Assembly (NCBI GenBank): GCA_000750105.3
Contig: JPHH03000026.1
Coordinates: 1 to 64,000, forward strand
DNA length: 64,000 nt
Direction: 5' to 3'
From: Tolypocladium sp. Sup5 PDA-1
Taxonomy: Eukaryota > Ascomycota > Sordariomycetes > Hypocreales > Ophiocordycipitaceae
Below, piece by piece: positions 1 through 9,684 of the stretch. Within the stretch, counting starts at the first letter, position 1. Each line of letters begins with the position of its first letter. The translations under genes and the position numbers were made by a program. Below the pieces are notes generated by a model. It saw only the letters and a list, made by a program, of their open reading frames with translations, was not told the origin of the DNA and did not search any database.

Positions 1-372
1 CCCCCCCCCCCCCCCCCCCATTCTTAATATCTAGAGCTCGGGTTGCGGCGGGGTCAGGTTGAGTCTGATAGTGAGCTCAAATGCTTTCTCGATGCCATTT
101 GTCAGAGGGTTAACTTGATCAATAGCAGTCCCCTCCAACAGGACTGGTAGCATTGAGGGGGGTAAGAAAGAGGACACCGAGAAGAAGGGCAGAGTATAAT
201 GAGGCATGGTAATAGAAGGAAAGTAGACAGAAAGCGAAGAAGGAACGAATTTAAATTGAGCTTAGAAAGCTAAGAGGAAGATAAGGAAAGTTAAGGAAAG
301 TGAGGAAGGCAGTACTTTTCTGCCGGGTTCTGCTAGAAGTGAAACACAACCAAGTCGCAACCTGCCCAACGC
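1..372. other. Window edge, no gene seen; homopolymer C tract
   Basis: Bases 1-19 are an uninterrupted C run, followed by AT/purine-rich sequence with no supported ORF. Purine-rich stretches at 225-310 are pyrimidine-rich on the minus strand, so they may be 3' flanking sequence of the minus-strand gene ending at 373. The C run is not a TTAGGG-type telomere repeat. Confidence 0.5.
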
Positions 373-952
373 TCAAGTCGGGTTATTTGTACAACCACCC
401 AGCTTATTGAGGTACTGTCCGGCCGGACAACAACCCTGGGCCCCCACGCCGTTGGAGGAGCAATAAAGGGGTCCGCCAGCTCCACCCCCATTATTGCACC
501 ATCCGTCGCCGCACGCTTGCAGAATTTGTCCCGGTCCGATGTTGGCACAGATGGCATTCTGGTTGGCGATTTGGCCGGGAGCGCAACACGCCCATTGCCC
601 TGCAATTGTGACAGTGCACTGATTCTTGGCGCCGCCGCAAGTACTGCCATTGGGGCAGCAATTGGTAGTATTCGGGTAACATCTCCCATTGCACGACTTC
701 AGGCCCCTAGCGCAACAAGACCTTAACACCGTATTGTCAAGGTCCCTCGGACTGTTGCTGAGCTCCTCAGACGCCACTTTCCTGCACGAACCAGTTAGCG
801 AACTTCCAAGGTTCGATGACAATCACGAACCGGAGAGTTGTCCGTCCCATTGTAGTCGACGGATTCAGCTCATGGGGCGCCTCAGAGGATTGGGATTGTG
901 CGACGCACAACCCAAGAGCAAACAGCACGACAGTGGAGAATTGCGAGCGCAT
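373..952 (-). CDS. Secreted cysteine-rich protein, unknown function
   Basis: Two-exon model: 952-831 and 781-373, joined across a 49-bp intron (GTTCGT donor, GCTAAC branch, GTGCAG acceptor), giving 176 aa. The ATG at 952 opens a hydrophobic leader (MRSQFSTVVLFALGLCVAQS), a clear signal peptide. The mature part has about 17 cysteines, including four CC pairs in CCARG, CCPNG, CCAPGQ and CCPAGQ contexts, in a Gly/Asn-rich background, so it is probably a disulphide-locked extracellular domain. A TATAAAG box lies about 65 bp upstream. I do not recognise a named family. By size, leader and cysteine content it resembles fungal effector candidates or wall-associated Cys-rich proteins, but that is inference. 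The splice is supported because the downstream frame continues the same residues (RKVASEE) across the junction. Confidence 0.7.
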
Positions 953-1014
953 TTTGACACCAAATAGCTTGACAAGGTCTTGAGTTACGGCAGCTGAAGG
1001 AGACGCAGCCGTAG

Positions 1015-1021
1015 CTTTATA
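1015..1021 (-). promoter_or_regulatory. TATA-like box upstream of the Cys-rich gene
   Basis: TATAAAG on the minus strand, about 63 bp before the ATG at 952. Confidence 0.4.
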
Positions 1022-3195
1022 CCTGAATGGTATGGTGCAAGGGAGAAAATCGGTAGTGGTGATCCGTACCATGTACTGCACGACCTGTACCAAAAACGCC
1101 AACCAGACTATCCGTAGGAGTTACCAATTCGTTCAACATAGAAAATTCTAATTCGTATGACTTGCCACCTGGATCTAGAGTGACGATCGTCGCCTGATTT
1201 GTCCAATATGGTGTAACAGTGAAATTGTCTCTCCTGTCGCTTACTTCTGTCTCGCGAGGTGTCGTTAAGGCATTCGCTCGAGGAGAGTATGCCTTGTCGC
1301 ATCACCCAGTCAGACCCCGGGTTTTCTGCGTCATGGCAAGCCGCACAGAAGGAACAGGCCCAGTCCTTAAAGGCCACACCGCTGCCCTCAAGAGGTGTTT
1401 CGCCGCTATAACTTCCGGTTCCGTGACAAGTGCGCTAATGCAAAACCATGCGGGGTCGATCGGTCAAGGTCGCCGATCTGTCAAAAGCTGAGCCTAGTTC
1501 AAGCCACGGTCACTTAAATTTTGGGGGCAGCATTTTTGGTGGCTTGCACGACCGGCGCGAGGAGTTGGGGGTACTACGAGTAGGGTCTCGGTCTCCAAGT
1601 CCCTGCTGCCGATCCTCGGCTCTTCTGCCACTGCCCTGGATTTTGGCTGGACTAGTCCTGTCTGGTAGTCCTCGTCGATGCGCATGCGATCAAAAGGGTG
1701 TACGAGGCCATTTCTTGAAAAAGGGAGCCACTGGGCCAAATAGTACAATCTTTCACGATGCAGGTCTCTTCAGGCCAGTTGCTCCGTACTGTCTCTGGGT
1801 ATGCGGATCTCGAGATGTGGCTGGCTGCCCTCTCCACTTCCAGCCAACTCCGTCAAGACCCCTCTACCCCGCTGCCTCGAGCATGTCGCCCTCGAGCAGG
1901 TGGCTGGTTGCACCGGCTTGGCACGGTAGACAACGACCTTGTGCTCTGAGTCGTATACGAAGGCCGTCTACCTGCGATGCCCCCTTTCACGCCCACATAC
2001 ATATAGCTACGGCGCTCTCTTCCTCTCTCTCGCTCTTATACGGACTACACTGCCCCTCTTTAGCAAACCCGAGCCGCGTCGACGCGTCACTCGCATTACC
2101 CGAACCCTGGCCTACGTGTCGTATCGGGCCACTTGCCACATCACATATGACATTACTTTCGGGGTCACTGCTGTGTGTACTTGCCTGGCAAATGGGCTGA
2201 AGGGAAGAATGAAAAGGCGTGCCGGACGGCGGGGTTGGGCCGGGGTCCGTAGCGGCCGCCGCGCCCACCCCGCGTTATACACTTTCGCCGAAAAGTGCCG
2301 CGACCCTTGAGCACAGTAAACTGACTGAAACATAACTTGTCAGATCAGAAGAACCCAATCAAAGACGTGCCGACATAAAACAACGGCAGAGTAAGCGAGA
2401 CACCCGCATGGTTATCACACGCAACGCGTGGACCAATCTCTACCGGCTCGGGCCGTCTGGTCGTCACAAAAGAAATTCTAACCCCACTCTCCGGTCCCAA
2501 GCTGCCTGCACCGAAACACCAACAGGCCTCATGAGTTTCTTTCTTAGTTCCTCCGCCTCAGCATCAGCTCTTCCGAGGATCGACAGAACTGGAATGACGA
2601 GATGAAATTACAGGACCTGTCTAAGCGTCTGAGCAGTCTCGAGCGCTCATCGATCTGCAGTGTTTCCCAACAAGCTGAGGAGAGCTCTCCCACGGCACCC
2701 CATCTGACTACCTGACTGCACCGATGTCGATTTGGACGGACTGGCGTACATCTTGGGACGTGGAGTGCCGTACACACTTGTCGCCCGTGAAATGACTTCT
2801 CATCTCGTCCATGGAGAGGTGCATGGGCAAAATGTTATAGAAAGAGGCAATGGCTAACGCATGACGGCAAGCTGAGCGCCTATCCATCCCCTTAGCAGTG
2901 CGAAAGGAGCAAGTAAGTTACTTTTTAGGGTCATGCTTTGTTAAAGGAGAACGAACACACCAAAGGCCGAGTGCAACGAACGTCGTGTAAGTCGTAGAGC
3001 CTGTGCCTGCCCAAGCAGTATCAGACAGCTGTTGGTCCGCGACACGGGTCGTCGTGTAAGTCAGAGCGACAAACTCCGTGTAAGTCAGAACAGCAACACG
3101 GCGGCGTGTAGGCTATAGAAGCAATGCCTATGTGAACAGGTCTTTTATATCGTGGAAGTCAAAAGCAAAAGGCAAGGAGAGGAAACCACCTAATA

Positions 3196-3217
3196 CCCCC
3201 CCTAGTAATAGGGGGGG
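3196..3217. repeat. Perfect short hairpin, C7TA / TAG7
   Basis: Seven C plus TA, a 4-base loop (GTAA), then TA plus seven G: a perfect 9-bp stem. It lies in CTAG-rich sequence that looks like a degraded repeat. No gene is adjacent. Confidence 0.55.
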
Positions 3218-4229
3218 CGGTCCTTACTATACTTCCTAGGCTAGGCTATAGCCCCTAGTTTTCACCGCTATGCCTAGGATAACCTCGCCCCGATAATAAC
3301 CTAACGAGAAGGATATAGGTTTTCTTCCCCCTTTCGCCCGTCGCGCTAACTCAACAGCGACCCCGCCCTGTTTGGCCTGGCCATCTTACAGTACCCATAC
3401 ATGCGAACAACTCGCAGATTGAAGACGACCGACACAGCTCTTCGACATCAAATTGAAGCGCAAGGCGTTTGTGTTTTCCAATTTAGGTGTGCTGACTACA
3501 GTACTACTACAACAGGCTCGTCAACGCGGCCCTGCCACACGGGTATACCGTCTCGCCTCACCTCACTCTTGGACCCAGCATTTTGCTTACGCCAGCACTC
3601 ATTTCACGAGCATGAGCTGGCATGCCGTGTCTGCCATCTTTACCCCGTCATCCGACAAGTAATTCAATACTAGGATCAATTCAGGAGGATAGATCCGCGT
3701 GATTTCTTCGGCAACAGCCTCGAGCCTGCGGATCGGGATGGAAGTATTCTTGCTGCACGGGAGGACGGGTATACTTACATGACCCTTTCAACTTGGTCGG
3801 AAAGCGTGGGGTTGCGGATGGCCAAGTCGGCACAGATGGCCCAGTAAGCCTTGACCAATCACAACTACGCTCGCTGGCAGCACAACCACGAAAGCGAGCG
3901 GAGGGTCGCCCGACCTTGCAGTGCAAAGTTGCATTCCAAAAGCAGCTGGGCTCAACCTCCTAATAAAATGTACCGACGACCAGGATTCCACGGCAGCACT
4001 TCGTCCGTCAGCAACTTCTGCTGCACAGCCGCTCGTATGAGAGCGCGCCGCGGACGAGCCCATCGTTGAAAGGAGTGGCATCAAGCTGGTAGCGCCGACC
4101 GAACAAGAAATAAGAAATAAGGAGGGGGCGCCACTACTGTATGTACTTGGTAATTGCATATACCCCGCTATTGCATGTCCTGAAAAGAGCATGATGCAGT
4201 TAACTCCAGTTAGATAAGTACTGCGTCAA

Positions 4230-4467
4230 GGGGTTGACAAATAAAGCGGCACCGCAAATGGAGGTTTGCCCGCCTACCACCACGTCAACGTCTTGAATTC
4301 AACCTTTATTCACGGCCGCAAAGTGTTAGAAATATCACGTTTCTTATAGGCTATCATTGATAAGAACTTAAAGAAGCCAAGATTAATACTTTCTCAATAA
4401 TTAGGAGGTTGAATCGTAATTTCCACAGGGCAGAGACTTTTGCGGTGCCGCTTTTTCTGTCAACCCC
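4230..4467. mobile_element. MITE-like element with 29-bp terminal inverted repeats
   Basis: Bases 4230-4258 and 4439-4467 are inverted repeats of each other, matching at 27 of 29 positions. The outer ends read GGGGTTGAC / GTCAACCCC and the inner ends GCGGCACCGCAAA / TTTGCGGTGCCGC. The 238-bp element has an AT-rich interior with no ORF, as expected of a non-autonomous DNA transposon (MITE). No clear target-site duplication is visible; a loose GCGT occurs outside both ends. It lies about 130 bp upstream of the broken gene at 4599. Confidence 0.7.
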
Positions 4468-4598
4468 TCGTGCGTATCCCTCCGGGTGAGCTGCATCCAA
4501 TTCCCAGTCAACCATCTCAGGCACTCAACCACGTCCCATTGACGCGTCGGCAGGCACCAGACGGTACACAGCCAGTGCGTACTTTACAGCCAGTGGCA

Positions 4599-6611
4599 AT
4601 GACGGTTGAGGACAGCATACAGGATATCTGTATTGACAAGCCTCGCTGCAGGCTCTGTCAATTCCAGATCCAGGACGATAAATCAGTGGTCGCAGGTATG
4701 TTCTCTCCTTTGCAACGAACCTGATGGGAAGGGTGCTCATCTTTGGCTCGTCCGACTTACAGTCCTCGACGATAATCGTGCATCCGCTCCATTCTACTTC
4801 CGACGAAACGATACATACGAAGACGAAGAGATCGGAATTGCATTTCATATATGTTGTCGAAGTCGCTACATTAGAAGAAGTCGCCGAGTCCCCTGCCTCC
4901 ACAACGGATGCTATTCTTTCAAGCTGTTTCCGATATCGTCGAACTTTCCTGCCGCCACCGATTATGACTTCAGTCCGCCAATTCGTTTCGATCTACAAAG
5001 GCAAGACCGCATCAAATAGACGGTGGCGAGGAAACTAAAGCACGGTTTCTTACGCCAAATGCCCCAGGAGCTCTGTTACCTAGTTGCAGGATATATTACT
5101 CAGGAATTGGCCGCCATAACTTGTCAAGACCTTGCGCGAGACGTCCACCCATCTGATTCCACGATCGACCTTGCCCCGGATGTCTATGCGATATACGTGA
5201 GCATTGAGGGTATCTCGTACCTCCAATCCTTACACAACTCACCTCCTGAGGGCGATGGGAGAGGGCAGCGGATTCACGATTCCCGGCAAGGGCATGTCAT
5301 CCGGACGATCTATGTCGCATATGACCATCTTGGCATCAGAAGCGTTCACTTTGGTTTGCCCAACAGCGATCTTCCATCTTCATCTCGCGATTGCTGCGGA
5401 GTATGGTGGACCGAGCTGGCTCGAAATAGTGGCCTTGCACAGGTTGCGACACAGTCCGATGTTAGCCTACCCTGGCTCCATTCTTACCGTTGCACATATC
5501 CTAACATCTCACCTCTCTTAAGGGCTTGAAAGTGAGACGGCTCCTGGATTCTACAGACTCCCCGTCTGCAAGAAACGACGCAGTTCCTGGCCAGGATTGG
5601 CCTACACCAGGACTGGCCTGCCGACTAATAGATCTGGACACGTGCGACATCGCCAAAGCACCGCCCAACAACCTGCGGATGAGTTTCTTCAATTGCAACA
5701 CACCTGCGACAAACGGCTACTCCGCCGCTATTTCTGGGTCCACATATCAAAGATATATGCGCACTATTCGGGCACCAATGCACACTTCTATAGCGACTTG
5801 AACGACGTTTCAAGCTCTATGCTGTGGATGTACATGCCTGTCAACAGGGACGAATACCTGACGGAGATTTGGGCTGTCAAGCATTCCGAGTCTGGGTTTA
5901 TGGGGTTCATGGTAAGATATGAACATATTGAAAGCGGAACATTCACACTGACGCGATGCCATTCAGTTCTGTACGAGCCAGGAACGAGCGGTCATGTTCG
6001 GAAGCTATCTCCTACACCCTGAGCTCCAACTCCAATCCCACCGCATTTACGCAACAAGCAACAGTCCGTCGCGGATATACTTCAACGCTTGGGACCCACT
6101 CTGCGATGACAAATGGATCAAGTACTGGGGGGTTGACAGCATCATTGCGGAGACCGACAGGTCTAAGACTCAAGACGAGGAGACACGTTGGAACCCATAT
6201 CCTCCTTCACTCACGCCTTCGTCACCGCCGCCTTATACGCAGTACAATGAACCATGGTACTACACGAACTGCCGATTGGAGGACGCTGTGGAAATCACAT
6301 GCTGCACCGACAAGACTGCCTCACACAAGCCAATTATTGGCATTCTAATCAGTTACGGCAACGGTCGTCGCGCCTGCGTAGGGCAGTATCGCATGGACTG
6401 GGCAATTGACACCTTCACGGTAAACCCTTCAAGGAGACTGCGCATTGGCTTGGGCAAAACCAGGAGGAACTTCTCGTACGTGGCGAACATCAGCTTGCGG
6501 GGCCTGGCTACACCTGACTCCGACTCACTGTCCTGGATCGACATGCCCTGGCATGGCAAACTTGAGTGGTGGTTTTCACAACGCCAGTGTAAACTATACT
6601 ACTCCGACTAG
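4599..6611 (+). pseudogene. Broken fungal-specific family gene (Cys-x2-Cys N-terminus, WWFSxRQC C-terminus)
   Basis: Four exons can be joined in phase: 4599-4695, 4763-5460, 5523-5911 and 5967-6611. The introns have GTATGT, GTTAGC and GTAAGA donors. The conceptual product has a CRLC motif near the start, a helical LPxEL-like segment (MPQELCYLVAGYI), a YLQSL / DHLGIR block, an NTPATNGY block and the ending GKLEWWFSQRQCKL. I recognise this as a large fungal family of unknown function. Two lesions break it: an in-frame TAG at 5017-5019, with homologous-looking coding on both sides, and a frame change near 5735-5745, where frame 0 ends in ISGST and frame 2 resumes with KIYAHYSG. Sequencing error cannot be excluded. 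The MITE-like element lies just upstream. Confidence 0.65.
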
Positions 6612-6648
6612 GAACATCTTGAATGCCTCCAACAATGGTGCGTTTGAC

Positions 6649-7458
6649 ATGATCCCTGACAGTGCCAATACTATTACCTTCGAGGCAGCCTGTCTTGGCT
6701 GTAACATATGGCCGTCTGCGGTACCAGACCAATCCTTCACAACGGCTACCACCTTTTATCCCTTGCCGCGTCTCCCCCCTGAGCTTCGCGCCCAGATCTG
6801 GGGCTTGGCAGCAGGTCCACGTATCGTCCACATCCGCATAACGACGACATTAAGTAACCCTGCCGCTGAGTATCCCCGCTCCGGCCATGCTTCACCGACA
6901 CCACCCCCTGCCGTCATGCACGTCTACCAAGAGTCCCGTCAGCATGCTCCCTACCAGAAAGCCGTCTTCACTACCTTCCCCGGTGAATCCGAGGCTCAGT
7001 ACATCTGTGTCAACTTTCAGGAGGACATGATCTGCCTCGCAGACTACAGAGTGGAACGGCTTGCGCCGTACGAGGCCGATATTCGACGGCTCAGGTTTAC
7101 GGTGCCAAACGGGGAGTTTGGTGACTTATTCTATGAATACTTTACCCACCATAGCCATAAGATGATGGAGAGGTTTACGGCTATAAGGGAGTTGCACCTG
7201 GCTATAGGAGGACACTTCTTAATATGGGGGACAACGGTCGGTGGCCCTGGATACGAAGAGTGTCCTAGAGAAAATGTCAGATTTCTTGACATCCAGACGG
7301 GGCTCTTGTTGACTGGACCTCAACTGGAGATGGCATATAACTGGCCTGTACAGGATGGGGGAAGAGAGCTGGATATGGATGACTTTGATGACGAGTTGCA
7401 ATTTATGCTTGACAATGACACTCGTGTAAATTTATTGGAGCTTGGAGAGACAGATTAG
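6649..7458 (+). CDS. 2EXR-domain (F-box-like) protein
   Basis: 269 aa from the ATG at 6649, the first plausible methionine before the domain. The N-terminal third has the 2EXR signature: FYPLPRLPPELRAQIWGLA, followed by GPRIVHI. After it come PAVMHVYQESRQ and a conserved-looking INFxEDMI-type segment (VNFQEDMICLADY). The C-terminus is acidic (DMDDFDDELQ). 2EXR proteins are abundant in Pezizomycotina, and the LPPELR helix resembles an F-box, but their biochemical role is largely unknown. The ORF is uninterrupted and starts 38 bp after the end of the upstream broken gene on the same strand. An additional upstream exon is possible, since the frame is open back to 6445. Confidence 0.75.
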   Translation: MIPDSANTITFEAACLGCNIWPSAVPDQSFTTATTFYPLPRLPPELRAQIWGLAAGPRIVHIRITTTLSNPAAEYPRSGHASPTPPPAVMHVYQESRQHAPYQKAVFTTFPGESEAQYICVNFQEDMICLADYRVERLAPYEADIRRLRFTVPNGEFGDLFYEYFTHHSHKMMERFTAIRELHLAIGGHFLIWGTTVGGPGYEECPRENVRFLDIQTGLLLTGPQLEMAYNWPVQDGGRELDMDDFDDELQFMLDNDTRVNLLELGETD

Positions 7459-7786
7459 GGGGCACAAGACATGATTAAACCAGTGAGAGCTTTTTGGATC
7501 ATCCATACTAGTTGTCTTTGTAGATACTAATAGATGAATGAGTTGAAAGCTGATCCTAATGACTACGCATGAGTAGTATGGTCTACCTCCAAGTCTAGTC
7601 TGCGATCGCGACAGGCCGACAAAGAGACAGCAGCACCATTTTTGTGAGAGGAAATTGCGCCCCAACGCGCCCTGAAACCCACCAAGAGCTCCCAGAAATC
7701 TGTTCCCCGAGTGTCTGACGCGAGGCGTGGCCCTCGCCAGCCCCTGTCCCCCGAGACCTTGCTGAACTGGCACGCCGCAACGTGGC
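7459..7786. other. Convergent intergenic space
   Basis: It lies between the 3' ends of the 2EXR gene (plus) and the F-box gene (minus). Overlapping minus ORFs at 7432-7790 have no domain pattern. Probable 3' UTRs. Confidence 0.5.
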
Positions 7787-9684
7787 TCACTGTCCTTGGA
7801 TAAATCTTCCCAACCCCCCGCAGTAAGTCGCGGATGCCTGGATCAAGGCAGCGTGCGTGATGGTACCTCGGTAGGTACGTCGAGTCATCGTCAACCCGAG
7901 GACGAATTTATTCCTTGCGACGCGAACGGAGTTGTGGACCTCGCCGTGCGCCCCCAAGTGCACCGGCTGCTGCTTGGCAAAGTAGACGTCAAGGCCAACA
8001 ATCCGTCGCTCCTCAGTGGGAACTCGTCGGTCCTCGGCACCCATGTCGACGTCTTCGTCACTTGATTCGTCCCTCTCGCGGCTGTACACAACCCAGCATT
8101 CGTCATCCTGGATGGCGAAGCCAAGGCCAGTGAGCCAATCGTCCCGAGGAATCGGTACACGTTCGACAAGTACAACTTTGTCCTTTGCTTCGCGGTCGTC
8201 CACGTACATGTGACTTGCCGATTCAGTCTTGCCATTCTTTTCAATGTCGATGGAAGCCAAATCTCCGAGCTCCGTCCAGGAGACTACCAGCACAGGCTCG
8301 ATGGTCTCCAACTCGGCCAAGTTGTTGAATAGAGTCGGGCAGTGTTGCGTAACCTTGAGCGGGGCGGGATGGGTCAGGACTTCGCCCTTCTCTAGGGACA
8401 GATTCTGAATCTGGGGAATGAGGTTTCTGATGTCAACATTCTTGTTGACCAGCTTGAAGGCGTAGGGCCTCGCAATCTGAGGGCACTGCTGCTCCCAAAT
8501 GTAGCGACGGTTGACAAGGCCGTCAATCCTGTCCTTTCTCGATGGGTTGCTCAAGAAATACATGGATTTGAAGACGCGCTCCCAGTCGACCTGGAACTCT
8601 GCCTCGCGGTTTGGAAGCTGTGGGAAGTCGAACAGCCAGCGCATATCTTGACGCACGCGTCCATTCCAAAATGAATTGGAGAGCGGGCAGCTAGCCGCCG
8701 CCGGCGAGGCTGTGCGCCACCGTAGCAAGGTCGTGATGTCCATCTGAGATGCTATCATGAAAAGTATCTCTGGTGCGAAGCGGCAACAGGGATCTGATGA
8801 AGGAGCTCTGGAGGATATGGAGGCTTTATCTGTGCCAGAGTCAGGCTCTCGCAGTAGCGGAAGAGCTGTATAAAACTTGGCAAGCTCTGGGATATCCATG
8901 GGCGAAATTGAGAGGTATTCGATACCCTTTCTGAATGAAATTGTGTCGGTGCGAAGCAACTGAGCTGCTTCGTATCTAGACGTGATCCCCAGCGTCGTAT
9001 CTAGACGTGATCCCCAGCGAACCTATGGTCATGCATGTATCTTCGTCCTTGGACAGACCGACGAATGTGTCATACAGAACGGCCAGGTTTATCTTACCCG
9101 GTCCAAGATACTGCTGAAGAATCCGATAGCAGTCGTCGTGAAACGGCACAATGTAGCGCTCCCATTCATCTCGGTAGTACCTAAGGAATCTCAGCATCTC
9201 AAGTCATCTCGTGTGATAAGGGCTAAACGTACGCTCGAACGAGCCCTGGAGTTCCAGAAACTTCAAAGTATCCACTGCCACGGTCCATGGCCAGAGCCGA
9301 AAGCTGAACACTGATGTGAAGAGTTGGCAGTTAGAGGATAGTCTCATGCTGTGGAAGGATTCCAACCTTGTGGGAACCTCGTTAGGCCGTCGAATCAATG
9401 CTCACTTACTCCATGTGGTGAAATTCCGGCGATTTGTCTGCAAGAAGCCGTACGTTGTCCAGCCAATCCGTCAGATTAAGCTTGTCACCCTCGGGGTTCT
9501 CGAAGAAAGGATGAATTTCATCGTTGTTCTCGGCCACGCCGTCCCGGGTCACAATTTGCATCCAGGCATCCTCTTCTGCCAGAATAACTCCGCAGATGGC
9601 ACAGCAAACTTTGAAGGGATGCCGGTCACGCGTGTAGTTCAATCTCCGGGGTGACATGGGCTCCATGAGGATATCGGACGACAT
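7787..9684 (-). pseudogene. F-box protein of DUF7600-like type, frame broken by a 25-bp tandem duplication
   Basis: Exons are 9684-9410, 9310-9233 and 9189-7787, with introns of 99 bp (GTAAGT donor, CTCTAAC branch) and 43 bp (GTACGT donor). The N-terminus has a CAIC zinc-knuckle-like pair. The middle has an F-box-like stretch, RFAPEILFMIASQMDITTLL, and the C-terminus has RRIVGLDVYFAK, typical of this large fungal family. The third exon contains two identical 25-bp units, 8970-8994 and 8995-9019. Removing one restores a continuous frame (..ITSRYEAAQLLRTDT..). With both present the frame ends in a stop at 8976-8978. The gene is otherwise intact, so this is a very recent lesion or an assembly artefact. 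Confidence 0.7.
8970..9019. repeat. Perfect 25-bp tandem duplication inside a coding exon
   Basis: Two adjacent identical 25-bp units (8970-8994, 8995-9019). The length is not a multiple of three, so it shifts the frame of the F-box gene on the minus strand. Confidence 0.95.

Larger units (their letters stand above)
953..4229. other. Gene-poor region, no supported gene
   Basis: Long ORFs here (for example 1448-2200 plus) have low-complexity Ser/Pro/Arg translations with no domain pattern, so I read them as chance ORFs. A motif resembling CGTGTAAGTC recurs irregularly at 2980-3090. A 9-bp-stem hairpin sits at 3196-3217 inside a stretch rich in CTAG and TATAG words (3185-3330), which looks like old repeat DNA. 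Nothing else is assigned. Confidence 0.5.

Noticed and set aside
1..19. Telomere
   Set aside because: Pure C, not the CCCTAA-type repeat of filamentous fungi.
1448..2200. 250-codon plus-strand ORF
   Set aside because: Ser/Pro/Arg-rich translation with no domain, leader or conserved block, overlapped by similar ORFs on the other strand. Read as chance in GC-rich DNA.
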